A stretch of 51,814 nucleotides of DNA from Betaproteobacteria bacterium. GTDB lineage: Bacteria; Pseudomonadota; Gammaproteobacteria; Burkholderiales; Rhodocyclaceae. Below, piece after piece: positions 38,749-50,121 of the stretch. The DNA is taken from the NCBI GenBank assembly GCA_016868295.1, contig VGHJ01000018.1:1-51814 (forward strand), read 5' to 3'. Within the stretch, counting starts at the first letter, position 1, and every line of letters begins with the position of its first letter. The notes beneath the pieces were generated by a model. That model was not told the DNA's origin, did no database searches, and saw only the letters and a program-made list of their open reading frames with translations. Both the position numbers and the translations under genes were made by a program.

Positions 38749-38840
38749 TATGATGGAAAGGCGGTACCCCTACGGACAAAGGAGACCCCATGAACATTCG
38801 TCAACTCACACTGCTCGCCGGTCTCGCGCTGGCCGGCACC
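38749..38840 (+). repeat. Duplicated leader and signal-peptide block, copy 2
   Basis: Direct repeat of 37934-38025 at a distance of 815 bp, with 91 of 92 bases identical. It supplies the ribosome-binding site and signal peptide of the 82-residue protein. Similarity ends abruptly after the GCC-GGC-ACC codons (residue 17). Confidence 0.95.
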
Positions 38841-39038
38841 CCGGTGTTTGCCTTCCATTGTCCCGCAGACATGAAGAAAATCGACGAGGCGATGGCGAAG
38901 AATCCCAAGCTGTCCGATGCCCAGATGACGGAGGTGAAGAAGCTGCGCGCCGACGGCGAGGCGCTGCACAAGGCCGGCAAGCACCAGGAGTCGGTCGACA
39001 CCCTGGGCAAGGCGATGAAGATCCTCAATATCCAGTAA
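38790..39038 (+). CDS. Small secreted helical protein
   Basis: An 82-residue protein with a signal peptide (cleavage after VFA, about residue 21). The mature part (FHCPADMKKIDEAMAKNPKLSDAQ...) is short, helical and charged, with one Cys. I recognise it as a type common in betaproteobacteria but without a known function. It shares its leader and first 17 residues with the curlin-like protein, but the mature proteins are unrelated. A terminator follows directly. Confidence 0.75.
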   Translation: MNIRQLTLLAGLALAGTPVFAFHCPADMKKIDEAMAKNPKLSDAQMTEVKKLRADGEALHKAGKHQESVDTLGKAMKILNIQ

Positions 39039-39079
39039 CACCCGTCATCCCTGCGAAGGCGGGGATGACGGCGTGTTTT

Positions 39080-39080
<1 letters not shown>
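39038..39080 (+). terminator. Terminator between the small secreted protein and rhlE
   Basis: A perfect 10-bp stem (39042-39051 with 39062-39071) followed by GTGTTTTT. It begins at the stop codon of the small secreted protein and touches the rhlE stop. It resembles the CGTCATCCC-type dispersed repeats, one of which also occurs at 40586. Confidence 0.8.
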
Positions 39081-40414
<1,334 letters not shown>

Positions 40415-40585
40415 GGTGTATTACCTGGATCGGCCTCGCACGGGCGGCGATCAGTCTGGGCGGGATCTCGTTGGGGGAAAAAGACGCGAATTGGGAATTA
40501 CGCGGCGCGCGGCAGACAGACTGATGGAAGGCCAGCGCGGCGCGCAGTGTAGCAGCTTGCAGCCGTGACCGGAAGCAAATTCGTC

Positions 40586-40631
40586 ATTCCCGCGAAAGCG
40601 GGAATCCACGGGTCCCCGCTTTCGCGGGGAC
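40586..40631. repeat. Two dispersed hairpins between the lipid kinase and rhlE
   Basis: ATTCCCGC/GCGGGAAT (40586-40593 with 40598-40605) and GTCCCCGC/GCGGGGAC (40612-40619 with 40624-40631), both with short GAAA/TTTC-type loops. This GTCATTCCCGCGAAAGCGGG form is a widespread proteobacterial intergenic repeat. No T-run follows. Confidence 0.75.
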
Positions 40632-40633
40632 GA

Positions 40634-41545
40634 CTATCCGTCTCCCGCCGGCGCCAGCACGCGCAGCGCGCGCGGCAGCAGCGTGAAGCGCACCGGAGCA
40701 TGACCGATCAGCTCGCCGTCGGCCTCGACCGGCACCGGGCCGGCCTCGACGTTGGCCTCCGCTTCGCGCAGGGCGATCACCTTGGGGTGGGTCAGCAGCG
40801 TGCCGTCGAAGAGCCGGCGCAGGCTCTTCAGCACCTCCCAGCGCGACAACTCCTGCACCAGCGTGATGTCGAAGAGGCCGTCGTCGGCCTCGGCCTTCGG
40901 CGCGACGTTCATGCCGCTGCCGCAGTAGCGGCCGATGGCGAAAAACAGCACGAAGGCGCGCGCGTCGATCCTGCGCCCGGCAAAAGTCAGTCCCAGCGGC
41001 ACGGCGCGGTAGTTGAGCAGGCCTTTCGCCAGGCCGACCAGGTAGGCCAGCGGCCCGAGCGTGCGGTCGGGCAGGGATTCGACGACGTGGGCGTCGAAGC
41101 CGAGGCCGGCGACGTTGACGAAATGCCGTCGCGAGCCGTCGCCGAATTCCGCCACGCCGACGTCGTGCAGACGATGCGTGCCGGCGGCCATCAGCGCGGC
41201 GACCTCGGCGTAATCCTTCGAAATGCCGTGCGTGCGCGCCCAGTCGTTGCCGGTGCCGATGGGCATGACGCCGAGCGTCACTTCTTCCGTCGGCACCGCA
41301 CGCTGTCGAAATATGCCGTTGGCGCATTCGTGAACCGTGCCGTCGCCGCCGACGGCCAGCACGTGCCGGCAGCCGTCCGCGACGGCCACGGCAACCAGCT
41401 CGATGGCATGCCCCGGGTGCTCGCTGACGACGAAATCGAATTCGAGGCCGTGCCGTCGCAGCACCGCCTCGATCTCGTGGCGGTGGTGCATCGCCCGGCC
41501 CTGGCCGGAAATTGGGTTGGCGACGACGAGCCAGCGGTGTTTCAT
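40634..41545 (-). CDS. Diacylglycerol kinase-like lipid kinase
   Basis: A 303-residue member of the DagK/YegS/sphingosine kinase family. [12 protein letters not shown] (about 7-18) and GGDGT (66-70) bind nucleotide, and [10 protein letters not shown] is the family GTxNDfA motif. It phosphorylates a lipid hydroxyl in the cytoplasmic membrane face; the exact lipid is unknown. The ATG at 41545 matches the family start; the longer frame overlaps ubiD. It is divergent from ubiD over 36 bp. A dispersed repeat copy lies within it. Confidence 0.87.
   Translation of the reverse strand: MKHRWLVVANPISGQGRAMHHRHEIEAVLRRHGLEFDFVVSEHPGHAIELVAVAVADGCRHVLAVGGDGTVHECANGIFRQRAVPTEEVTLGVMPIGTGNDWARTHGISKDYAEVAALMAAGTHRLHDVGVAEFGDGSRRHFVNVAGLGFDAHVVESLPDRTLGPLAYLVGLAKGLLNYRAVPLGLTFAGRRIDARAFVLFFAIGRYCGSGMNVAPKAEADDGLFDITLVQELSRWEVLKSLRRLFDGTLLTHPKVIALREAEANVEAGPVPVEADGELIGHAPVRFTLLPRALRVLAPAGDG
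40979..41006 (+). repeat. Dispersed AAAGTCAGTC repeat, copy 7
   Basis: The core AAAAGTCAGTC is at 40982-40992, with the tail CCAGCGGCACGGCG. It is antisense in the lipid-kinase gene, where it encodes PLGLTFAG. Confidence 0.8.
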
Positions 41546-41547
41546 CC

Positions 41548-41553
41548 TATAAT
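41548..41553 (+). promoter_or_regulatory. -10 box upstream of ubiD
   Basis: A perfect TATAAT 28 bp before the ubiD ATG, in the 36-bp divergent spacer. No convincing -35 box is seen at the usual distance, which would fall within the lipid-kinase gene. Confidence 0.5.
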
Positions 41554-41581
41554 CGTCCGCAATCCCATCCCATCCGCCTCC

Positions 41582-43057
41582 ATGAAATACCGCGACCTGC
41601 GCGATTTTATCGCGCAACTCGAACAACGCGGCGAACTGAAGCGCATCGCCGCCGAGGTCGATCCGCATCTCGAGATGACCGAGGTGTGCGACCGCGTGCT
41701 GCGCGCGGGCGGGCCGGCGCTGCTGTTCGAGCGTCCGAAAGGACACACGATGCCGGTGCTTGGCAACCTGTTCGGCACGCCGCATCGGGTGGCGCTGGGC
41801 ATGGGCGCCGAGTCCACGGCGGCGTTGCGCGACGTGGGCCGGCTGCTCGCCACGCTGAAGGAACCCGAGCCGCCGCACGGCCTGAAGGACGCCTGGGACA
41901 AGTTGCTGCTGCTGAAGAAGCTGATCGACATGGCGCCGAAGGAAGTCTCTTCCGCGCCCTGTCAGGAGGTGGTGTGGGAGGGCAGGGACGTCGACCTCTC
42001 GCGCCTGCCGATCCAGACCTGCTGGCCGGGCGACGTGGCGCCGCTCATCACCTGGGGTCTCACCGTCACGCGCGGGCCGCTGAAGGCGCGGCAGAACCTC
42101 GGCATCTACCGCCAGCAGGTCTTAGTTGCGTCACCTCGCCGCAACAAGGTCATCATGCGCTGGCTGCCGCAGCGCGGCGGTGCGCTGGATTTCCGCGACC
42201 ACACGCTCAAGCATCCGGGCCAGCCCTTTCCGGTGGCGGTGGCGCTCGGCGCCGATCCGGCCACGATCCTCGGTGCCGTGACGCCGGTGCCGGATGCGCT
42301 GTCGGAATACCAGTTTGCCGGGCTGCTGCGCGGCGCGCGGACGGAGGTCGTGAAATGCCTCGGCTCCGACTTGCAGGTGCCGGCCTCCGCCGAGATCGTG
42401 CTGGAAGGCGTGATCCTTCCGAACGAAACCGCTGTCGAAGGCCCCTTCGGCGACCACACCGGCTATTACAACGAGCAGGCCGAGTTTCCGGTGTTCACGA
42501 TCGAGCGCATGACCATGCGCCGCGACCCGATCTACCACAGCACCTACACCGGCAAGCCGCCCGACGAGCCGGCCATGCTCGGCGTGGCGCTGAACGAGGT
42601 CTTCGTGCCGCTGCTGCAGAAGCAGTTCCCCGAGATCGTCGACTTCTACCTGCCGCCCGAGGGCTGTTCCTACCGCCTGGCGGTGGTGAGCATGAAGAAG
42701 CAGTACCCCGGCCACGCCAAGCGCGTCATGTTCGGCATCTGGAGCTTCCTGCGCCAGTTCATGTACACCAAGTTCATCATCGTCACCGATGACGATGTCG
42801 ACGTGCGCGACTGGAAGGAGGTGGTGTGGGCGCTGACCACCCGCGTCGACGCCGCGCGCGACACACTGATCGCGCAGAACACGCCGATCGACTACCTCGA
42901 TTTCGCCTCGCCCGTGGCGGGGCTGGGGAGCAAGATGGGCATCGACGCGACGAACAAGTGGCCGGGCGAGACGGCGCGCGAATGGGGCCGCCCGATCGCG
43001 CAGGACGAGGCGGTGAAGCGGCGCGTGGACGCGCTGTGGCAGGAGCTGGGGCTGTGA
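41582..43057 (+). CDS. ubiD: 3-octaprenyl-4-hydroxybenzoate decarboxylase
   Basis: A 491-residue prenylated-FMN decarboxylase of ubiquinone synthesis. The catalytic region ([28 protein letters not shown]) and the C-terminus ([20 protein letters not shown]) are intact and close to E. coli UbiD. One oddity: after GIYRQQ, where E. coli has LIGKNK, this protein has [10 protein letters not shown], four residues longer and encoded by AT-rich rare codons (TTA, GTT, TCA, CCT). This is near the cofactor site. The partner UbiX is not in the window. Confidence 0.92.
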   Translation: MKYRDLRDFIAQLEQRGELKRIAAEVDPHLEMTEVCDRVLRAGGPALLFERPKGHTMPVLGNLFGTPHRVALGMGAESTAALRDVGRLLATLKEPEPPHGLKDAWDKLLLLKKLIDMAPKEVSSAPCQEVVWEGRDVDLSRLPIQTCWPGDVAPLITWGLTVTRGPLKARQNLGIYRQQVLVASPRRNKVIMRWLPQRGGALDFRDHTLKHPGQPFPVAVALGADPATILGAVTPVPDALSEYQFAGLLRGARTEVVKCLGSDLQVPASAEIVLEGVILPNETAVEGPFGDHTGYYNEQAEFPVFTIERMTMRRDPIYHSTYTGKPPDEPAMLGVALNEVFVPLLQKQFPEIVDFYLPPEGCSYRLAVVSMKKQYPGHAKRVMFGIWSFLRQFMYTKFIIVTDDDVDVRDWKEVVWALTTRVDAARDTLIAQNTPIDYLDFASPVAGLGSKMGIDATNKWPGETAREWGRPIAQDEAVKRRVDALWQELGL

Positions 43058-43065
43058 AGCGGTCG

Positions 43066-43098
43066 CCAGTCGCCGTACCGCACAGACTGACTTTTCCC
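43066..43098 (-). repeat. Dispersed AAAGTCAGTC repeat, copy 8
   Basis: The core AAAAGTCAGTC reads on the minus strand (43095-43085), with the tail TGTGCGGTACGGCGACTGG. It is the only intergenic copy, filling most of the 52-bp gap between ubiD and the phosphoribosyltransferase gene. Its tail matches copy 1 closely. Confidence 0.8.
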
Positions 43099-43109
43099 GG
43101 AGCGCCGCA

Positions 43110-43676
43110 ATGAGTGAAGAGAAGGTCCGCGGCGAGCGTTTCTGCCTCTACGACACGGCCGCATTGCAGGCCGTGCTCGAGCGCATGGCGGCGCAGGCGG
43201 CGACCTTTCTCGCCGGCGAGGCCGATCCGCTGCTGCTCGGCATCCTGCGCCGCGGCGCGCCGCTGGCCGAGATGCTGCAAGCGCGGCTGAAGGCGAATCA
43301 CGGTCTCGAAGTGCCGCGCTACGGCTTGAAGCTCAAGCGCTACGCCGACGATCTGACCCTGCTGCATCCGGAGACCGAACTCACCGAGAACGCGGAGTTC
43401 TCCGCGCGCGACCTGTCGCGCGCCACGGTGCTGGTGGTCGACGACGTGCTCTACGAGGGGCATTCGCTGGCGCGCGTGCTGTCCTATCTTTCGCGGCGCG
43501 ACGCGCCGACGGTGCGCATCGCCGTGCTGGCCGACCGCTGCGTCGCCCGCCTGCCGATCCGCGCCAACATCGTTGGCGTCAAGCTGCAGATCGCGGCGGG
43601 CGACGTCGTCGAGTGCAACGTGCCGCCCTACGAGAGCGCATTGAAGATCGAGCTGCTGCGCCCTTCAGCGGCCTGA
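43110..43676 (+). CDS. Phosphoribosyltransferase, hypoxanthine/PyrR-like
   Basis: A 188-residue type I phosphoribosyltransferase. The PRPP-binding loop VLVVDDVLYEGHSL lies near residues 107-120, with an upstream LLLGILRRGAPLAEML and a downstream VRIAVLADR. It could be hypoxanthine-guanine phosphoribosyltransferase (purine salvage) or a PyrR-type uracil enzyme; the DDVLYEGHS motif is compatible with both, and PyrR-like proteins often show DDVLYTGRT. Its 3' end overlaps the convergent 77-residue gene by 12 bp. Confidence 0.82.
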   Translation: MSEEKVRGERFCLYDTAALQAVLERMAAQAATFLAGEADPLLLGILRRGAPLAEMLQARLKANHGLEVPRYGLKLKRYADDLTLLHPETELTENAEFSARDLSRATVLVVDDVLYEGHSLARVLSYLSRRDAPTVRIAVLADRCVARLPIRANIVGVKLQIAAGDVVECNVPPYESALKIELLRPSAA

Positions 43677-43898
43677 GCGTTCTTCCGGCAGGGCGCACGC
43701 CGCCTTGCCGCAATCCTTGCGGAACATCGAGAGATGGCGCCACCAGATCCAGGCGAGGATCGGCAGCAGGCCGATCAAGGCGAAGTCGAGCGGCCCCGGA
43801 TCCGCCTCGCCGCGCCACCAGGCGACGGCGGCGCGCACCGCCTCGATGAGCAGCACCATGTAGGCGAAGCCGGCGACGAGCAGCAGCAGGCGCCGCAT
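43665..43898 (-). CDS. Small membrane protein downstream of dacB
   Basis: A 77-residue protein with two membrane helices (about 3-28 and 38-53) and a short basic tail with two Cys. No family is recognised. The ATG overlaps the dacB stop by one base (TGATG), indicating coupled translation and perhaps an envelope role linked to DacB. The long open frame in which it lies (to 45401) only overlaps dacB. Confidence 0.65.
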   Translation of the reverse strand: MRRLLLLVAGFAYMVLLIEAVRAAVAWWRGEADPGPLDFALIGLLPILAWIWWRHLSMFRKDCGKAACALPEERSGR

Positions 43899-45331
43899 CA
43901 GCAGCTCCGCTCCCAGGCGCAGGCAAGCAGCGCGTCCTCCGCCGCCTTGGTCGCCGCCGAATTCGGATGGTTGGCGAGGAACACCACCACGGCGCGCCGG
44001 CCGCGCCGATCGAGCGCGTAGCCGGCGAGCGCGCGCACGCCGTCGAGGTAGCCCGTCTTGACGTGCGCCTGGCCGGCGACGCCGCTGCCGTTCACGCGCT
44101 TTTTCATGGTGCCGTCGATGCCGGCGAGCGGCAGCGAGGCGACGAACTCCGGCATCACCGGGCTGGCCCAGGCGGCGAGGAGCAGCCGGCCGAGGCTCTC
44201 GGCGCTGATGCGGTCGCTGCGCGACAGGCCGGCGCCGTTCTCGATCGACAACTCCGGCATGCGCAGGTCCTTCTGCGCCAGCCAGGCGCGCACGGCGGCC
44301 TCGGCATCCTCCGCGCGCGCCGGCCGCTTCGCGTGTTCCGCGCCCAGCGTCAGGTAGATCTGGCGCGCCATGACGTTGTTGCTGTACTTGTTGATCTCGC
44401 GCACCACCTCGGCCAGCGCCGGCGACTCGGTGCGCGCGAGCAGGCGCGCGCCGTTGGGGAGGGTTCCCTCGCGCCAGGCGCCCTGCAGGGTGCCGCCGAG
44501 TTCCGCCCACAACTGGCGGAAGACGCCGGCGACGAACTGCGCATGGCCAAGCACGGCGACGTGGCGGCTTTTTTCGCCGCAGGCGGCGGGGTAATTGCCG
44601 GTGAGGATCAGGCGCGCCGCCGCATCGGTGTGGCCGAGATCCATGCGGATGCCTTCGTACCAGGCGCCGGGGCAGGCGCCCTCGGTGAGCTTGACGAGGT
44701 TGAGCAGGTCGAGTTGCGCCGGCGCCGGCTCGGCGGCGACGGCGATGGTTTTCCCCGCCGCATCGGGCAGGAAGGTGAGGCGCAGCGCCTTGTAGTTGAG
44801 CAGCAGCGCGTCGGGGCCGACGTTGTAGGGCCGCAGCGGCTCGCCGTCGAAGCGGGCCGGATCGTGGCCGTCGGGGGCGAAGTGGCTGCGGTCGAGCACC
44901 AGGTCGCCGCGGATCTCGCGCAGCCCCTTGGCGCGCAACTGGCGCAACAGCAGCCAGAACTGCTCGAAGCCGAGCTTCGGGTCGCCGCTGCCCTTGAGCA
45001 CCAGGTCGCCCTCGAGCACGCCGTCCTTGAGCGGTCCGCTTGCGTAAGCCTCGGTCTTCCAGGCGTAGGCCGGGCCGAGCAGTTCGAGCGCGGCGTAGGT
45101 GGTGACGAGCTTCATCACCGAGGCCGGGTTCATCGGCTTGTCGGCGTTGAAGCTCGTGCGCGGCATGCGCGCATCGACGTCCTGCACCAGTACGGCGACC
45201 GACGAGGCCGGCACGTTGGCCGCTTTCAGGGCACGGGAGACGGGGGCGGGGAGCTGTTCGTCGGACTGGGTGCGGCCGGGCAGGGGTGGCAGCAGCAGGA
45301 GCAGCGCGAGCAGACGAATGACGGTTATCAC
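43898..45331 (-). CDS. dacB: D-alanyl-D-alanine carboxypeptidase/endopeptidase (PBP4 type)
   Basis: A 477-residue class C penicillin-binding protein. A signal peptide (about 1-21) sends it to the periplasm. The catalytic motifs are SVMK (Ser71-Lys74), SNN in KYSNNVMA near 310 and KTG in HVKTGYLDG near 420. It trims or opens peptidoglycan cross-links. It starts at GTG 45331; no ribosome-binding site is visible, and a TACAAT box lies 6 bases before it. It is divergent from groES. Confidence 0.9.
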   Translation of the reverse strand: MITVIRLLALLLLLPPLPGRTQSDEQLPAPVSRALKAANVPASSVAVLVQDVDARMPRTSFNADKPMNPASVMKLVTTYAALELLGPAYAWKTEAYASGPLKDGVLEGDLVLKGSGDPKLGFEQFWLLLRQLRAKGLREIRGDLVLDRSHFAPDGHDPARFDGEPLRPYNVGPDALLLNYKALRLTFLPDAAGKTIAVAAEPAPAQLDLLNLVKLTEGACPGAWYEGIRMDLGHTDAAARLILTGNYPAACGEKSRHVAVLGHAQFVAGVFRQLWAELGGTLQGAWREGTLPNGARLLARTESPALAEVVREINKYSNNVMARQIYLTLGAEHAKRPARAEDAEAAVRAWLAQKDLRMPELSIENGAGLSRSDRISAESLGRLLLAAWASPVMPEFVASLPLAGIDGTMKKRVNGSGVAGQAHVKTGYLDGVRALAGYALDRRGRRAVVVFLANHPNSAATKAAEDALLACAWERSC

Positions 45332-45366
45332 AGCGACATTGTAGCGGCAGAGAAGAAACGCCCCCC

Positions 45367-45395
45367 TTGAAATCGGCAGCCAACGCCTTTACTAT
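45367..45395 (+). promoter_or_regulatory. Promoter of groESL
   Basis: A -35 TTGAAA (45367-45372) and -10 TACTAT (45390-45395) with a 17-bp spacer fit sigma-70. The CIRCE element begins within the -10 box. The -35 also resembles the sigma-32 form, but no sigma-32 -10 is present. Confidence 0.75.
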
Positions 45396-45421
45396 TAGCA
45401 CTCGTTAGCAGTGAGTGCTAA
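45395..45421. promoter_or_regulatory. CIRCE element (HrcA operator)
   Basis: TTAGCACTC-N9-GAGTGCTAA, a perfect match to CIRCE, overlaps the transcription start of groESL. It predicts HrcA repression relieved by heat. hrcA itself is not in the window. Confidence 0.97.
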
Positions 45422-45500
45422 TGGCAATGATCCAAGGCTTTTCAATTGTGAGCGATTGCTCACTTTCGTGAAAATCAATCTGTAACAAGGAGATAACTCT

Positions 45501-45794
45501 ATGAAAATTCGTCCTTTGCATGACCGCGTGATCGTCAAGCGCCTCGAAGAGGAACGCAAGACGGCCTCCGGCATCGTCATTCCCGACACCGCCGCCGAGA
45601 AGCCCGATCAAGGCGAAATCGTCGCCGTCGGCCCCGGCAAGCGCGACGACAAGGGCAATCGCATCGCCATGGACCTCAAGGCTGGCGACCGCGTCCTCTT
45701 CGGCAAGTATGCCGGCCAGACCGTCAAGGTCGAGGGCGAGGAACTGCTCGTCATGCGCGAAGAAGACATCATGGGCGTGGTCGAAGCCAAGTAA
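45501..45794 (+). CDS. groES: Co-chaperonin GroES
   Basis: A 97-residue co-chaperonin forming the heptameric lid of GroEL. The mobile loop region ([23 protein letters not shown], residues 14-36) and the C-terminal [14 protein letters not shown] are typical. A strong AAGGAGA ribosome-binding site precedes the ATG. It is the first gene of the CIRCE-controlled groESL operon. Confidence 0.98.
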   Translation: MKIRPLHDRVIVKRLEEERKTASGIVIPDTAAEKPDQGEIVAVGPGKRDDKGNRIAMDLKAGDRVLFGKYAGQTVKVEGEELLVMREEDIMGVVEAK

Positions 45795-47491
<1,697 letters not shown>

Positions 47492-47505
47492 AGCCCAATC
47501 AAACG

Positions 47506-47533
47506 AACAGGGGAAACCCAGGTTTCCCCCGTT
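47506..47533. repeat. Second hairpin downstream of groEL
   Basis: AACAGGGGAAACC pairs with GGTTTCCCCCGTT over a 2-base loop, with one mismatch in 13 pairs. It lies between the stop-codon palindrome and the terminator. Confidence 0.7.
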
Positions 47534-47555
47534 ACCCCCTTCCTTCCGAAGACGG

Positions 47556-47582
47556 ACCCCGCTGCGGCGGGGTTTGTTTTTT
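47556..47582 (+). terminator. Intrinsic terminator of groESL
   Basis: A 7-bp stem ACCCCGC/GCGGGGT (47556-47562 with 47567-47573), TGCG loop, followed by TTGTTTTTT. Confidence 0.9.
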
Positions 47583-47676
47583 GATGGATGACAAACTTTC
47601 TCGGTGCCGGGAGTAAGTGTTATAGTTTTATGCGCAACGCTTCATTTACGACACCCTGGGGCCGGATGGGGATTCC

Positions 47677-47823
47677 ATGTCCGAGGCCATCGAGCGGTGC
47701 AAGACCCTGCCGGATCTGAAGGCGCGTCTGGAAAAGACCCGCGATGCGCTCCAGGACAGCGGCAAGAAGCGCAGGGCGGAAGAGTTCTGGAACGGCGTTC
47801 AGCAGCGCCTGCCGGCGGCCTGA
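47677..47823 (+). CDS. Small conserved-looking protein of 48 residues
   Basis: The frame MSEAIERCKTLPDLKARLEKTR...FWNGVQQRLPAA is charged and helical, with no signal peptide. The ATG follows GGATGGGGA at suitable spacing. Its codon use is like that of the real genes around it. The frame is open upstream to 47626 without another ATG. No function can be assigned. It lies between groEL and the two-component genes; a TATAGT box at 47621-47626 may be its -10. Confidence 0.55.
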   Translation: MSEAIERCKTLPDLKARLEKTRDALQDSGKKRRAEEFWNGVQQRLPAA

Positions 47824-47953
47824 ACCTGAACGAGGAAAAAACGGCAGGGAGCGAACGATGCGGCTGCCCGCTCCCCGAGGCGCACCGGCAGTCGCCGGCC
47901 ACCCCCTAAGACCGAGTAAAAGGAGAACAGCGATTCAAGGCTAAACTGTGACG

Positions 47954-47970
47954 CTTACAGTTGCCTTACA
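47954..47970. promoter_or_regulatory. Candidate response-regulator operator
   Basis: A direct repeat CTTACA-N5-CTTACA, that is 6-bp half-sites with an 11-bp period, as bound by OmpR-family dimers. It lies 15 bp before the response regulator start. It overlaps an inverted repeat AACTGT-N7-ACAGTT (47944-47962). Autoregulation is inferred. Confidence 0.45.
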
Positions 47971-47984
47971 AGCGCGCCTTGCCC

Positions 47985-48656
47985 ATGCATATCCTGCTTG
48001 CCGAAGACGATCGCATCATCGCCGACGGGCTGGTGCGCGCCCTGCGCAAGTCCGGCTACGCGGTGGACCACGTCACCAACGGATCCGATGCCGATGCGGC
48101 CCTGCTCTCGCAGCAGTTCGATCTCCTCATCCTCGACCTCGGCCTGCCCAGGCTGAACGGCATCGAGGTGCTGAAGCGCCTGCGCGGACGCAAGTCGCCC
48201 CTGCCGGTGCTGATCCTCACCGCGCAGGACGGGCTGGAAGACCGCGTGCGCGGGCTCGACGCCGGCGCCGACGACTATCTCACCAAGCCCTTCGCCCTGC
48301 CGGAGCTGGAAGCGAGGGTGCGCGCGCTGACTCGCCGCGGCACGGGAAATCCGACCCGGATCGAGCTTGGCCCATTGACCTACGATCAGGCAGAGCGCAG
48401 CGCCCGGCTGGACGGACATGCGGTGGACTTTTCCGCGCGCGAACTGGCATTGCTGGAAATCCTCATCCTGAGGGCCGGCCGGCTGGTGAGCAAGGAGCAA
48501 CTGGTGGATCACCTGTGCGGCTGGGGCGAGGAAGTCAGCACCAATGCCATCGAGGTCTATGTGCACCGCCTGCGCAAGAAACTGGAGGCCGGCGGCGTGC
48601 GCATCAGCACCGTGCGCGGCCTCGGCTACTGCCTGGACCGGCCGGATGGCGCTTAG
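47985..48656 (+). CDS. OmpR-family response regulator, TctD/QseB-like
   Basis: A 223-residue regulator. The receiver domain (1-115) has the acidic pocket at residues 7-9, phospho-acceptor Asp51 and a conserved Lys in DDYLTKPF. The C-terminal winged helix (about 125-220) ends RISTVRGLGYCLD. I prefer the ATG at 47985 (MHILLAEDD) over an upstream TTG. It overlaps the kinase gene by 11 bp. A candidate autoregulatory operator lies directly upstream. Confidence 0.9.
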   Translation: MHILLAEDDRIIADGLVRALRKSGYAVDHVTNGSDADAALLSQQFDLLILDLGLPRLNGIEVLKRLRGRKSPLPVLILTAQDGLEDRVRGLDAGADDYLTKPFALPELEARVRALTRRGTGNPTRIELGPLTYDQAERSARLDGHAVDFSARELALLEILILRAGRLVSKEQLVDHLCGWGEEVSTNAIEVYVHRLRKKLEAGGVRISTVRGLGYCLDRPDGA

Positions 48657-50121
48657 CGACCGGCTGCTGCGCCGCTGGCAGGACGATGCCGAGCGCCAGT
48701 CGGTGTTCGGCGAGATCCTCGACTGGATGCTGATGCCGCTGCTGCTGATCTGGCCGCTCAGCGTCATCCTCATCCAGGGCGTGGCCAACGGCATTGCCGA
48801 CGACCCCTACGACAAGGCGCTGGCGGAGAGCGCGCAGGCCATCGCCGGCCTGGTCAGCGTCAAGGACGGACGCATCAAGGCCGACATTCCGCAGCAGGCG
48901 CGCAGCCTGTTGCAGCGCGATGAGCTCGACATGGTGTATTTCCAGGTGCTCGGCTTCAGGAACGAACTGGTGGCCGGCGAAGTTGGCATACGCTGGGTCG
49001 AGCCCCCGCTCAAGATCGAGTTCGGCAAGCCCTATTTCCGCGACGACCAGATCCACAACGAGCCGGTGCGCGTCGCCACGCTCTATCACCAGGCCCTGCC
49101 CGGCAAGGAGCCGATCCTGGTGCAGGTGGCCGAGACGCGCAACAAGCGCAACGCGCTGTCCAGTCGCATCATCTCGGGGGTGACGCTGCCGCAGTTCGCC
49201 GTGATCCCGCTTGCCGTGCTGCTGGTCTGGTTCGGCCTCACGCGCGGCATCGCCCCGCTCAACCGGCTCGGCGCCGTCATCCGCCGCCGCCTGCCGACCG
49301 ACCTCTCGCCCATTCCGACCGCCGGCGTGCCGGAGGAGGTGAAGCCCGTCATTCGCGCCTTCAACGACATGATGGCGCGGCTCGAGCAGAATCTGCAGGC
49401 GCAGCAGCGCTTCATCGGCGACGCCGCCCACCAGATGCGCACCCCGCTCACCGGTCTGAAGATGCAGACCGAGCTGGCGCTGCGCGAAGCCGATCCGGAA
49501 CTGATGCGCGCCTCGCTGCGCCAGATCGCGGAAAGCGCCGATCGCGCCGCTCGCATGATCAACCAGCTGCTGGCGCTGGCGCGGGCGGAGGCGAGCTCGG
49601 AGAAGACGCATGCCATTGAGCGCGTCGACATCGAGGCCCTGGCACGTCAGGCGGCCCTTGAGTGGGTGCCGGCCGCAATGGCCAAGAACATCGATCTCGG
49701 CTTCGAGGGCACCGGCTGGCCGCTGCAGGTGAGCGGCAACCCGCTGCTGCTGAGAGAGTTGATCGTCAATCTCATCGACAACGCCGTGAAGTACACCCCG
49801 GAGGGCGGGCGCGTCACGGTGCGCACGCGCGCTGCCGATTTCGCCGTGCTCGAAGTCGAGGACAACGGCCCGGGCATCCCGGACAACGAGCGCGACCTGA
49901 TTTTCGAGCGCTTCTACCGCGTGCTCGGCAACGACGCGCCGGGCAGCGGCCTGGGGCTCGCCATCGTGCGCGAGATCGCCGAGCTGCACCGCGGCAGCGT
50001 GCAGTTGAAGCCCGGCCCGGACGGCCGCGGCACGATGGCCCAGGCGGTGTTCCCGCGCCGCCGCTTCACCGTCTCGGCGCTGCTGACACAGCAGCCGGAA
50101 AAGTTCCAGCCGACGTTGTGA
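48646..50121 (+). CDS. Sensor histidine kinase, TctE-like
   Basis: A 491-residue inner-membrane kinase. Two membrane helices (about 28-48 and 180-202) flank a periplasmic sensor domain of the 2CSK_N type seen in TctE. A HAMP-like linker and HisKA follow, with the phospho-acceptor His262 in DAAHQMRTPL. The ATPase has NLIDNAVKYTP, DNGPGIP and GSGLGLAIV. TctDE systems sense tricarboxylates; that ligand is only a possibility here because no tctCBA genes are adjacent. Confidence 0.9.
   Translation: MALSDRLLRRWQDDAERQSVFGEILDWMLMPLLLIWPLSVILIQGVANGIADDPYDKALAESAQAIAGLVSVKDGRIKADIPQQARSLLQRDELDMVYFQVLGFRNELVAGEVGIRWVEPPLKIEFGKPYFRDDQIHNEPVRVATLYHQALPGKEPILVQVAETRNKRNALSSRIISGVTLPQFAVIPLAVLLVWFGLTRGIAPLNRLGAVIRRRLPTDLSPIPTAGVPEEVKPVIRAFNDMMARLEQNLQAQQRFIGDAAHQMRTPLTGLKMQTELALREADPELMRASLRQIAESADRAARMINQLLALARAEASSEKTHAIERVDIEALARQAALEWVPAAMAKNIDLGFEGTGWPLQVSGNPLLLRELIVNLIDNAVKYTPEGGRVTVRTRAADFAVLEVEDNGPGIPDNERDLIFERFYRVLGNDAPGSGLGLAIVREIAELHRGSVQLKPGPDGRGTMAQAVFPRRRFTVSALLTQQPEKFQPTL

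Noticed and set aside
45367..45395. Sigma-32 heat-shock promoter for groESL
   Set aside because: The -35 is compatible but no CCCCAT-type -10 is present, while a sigma-70 -10 is at the right distance.
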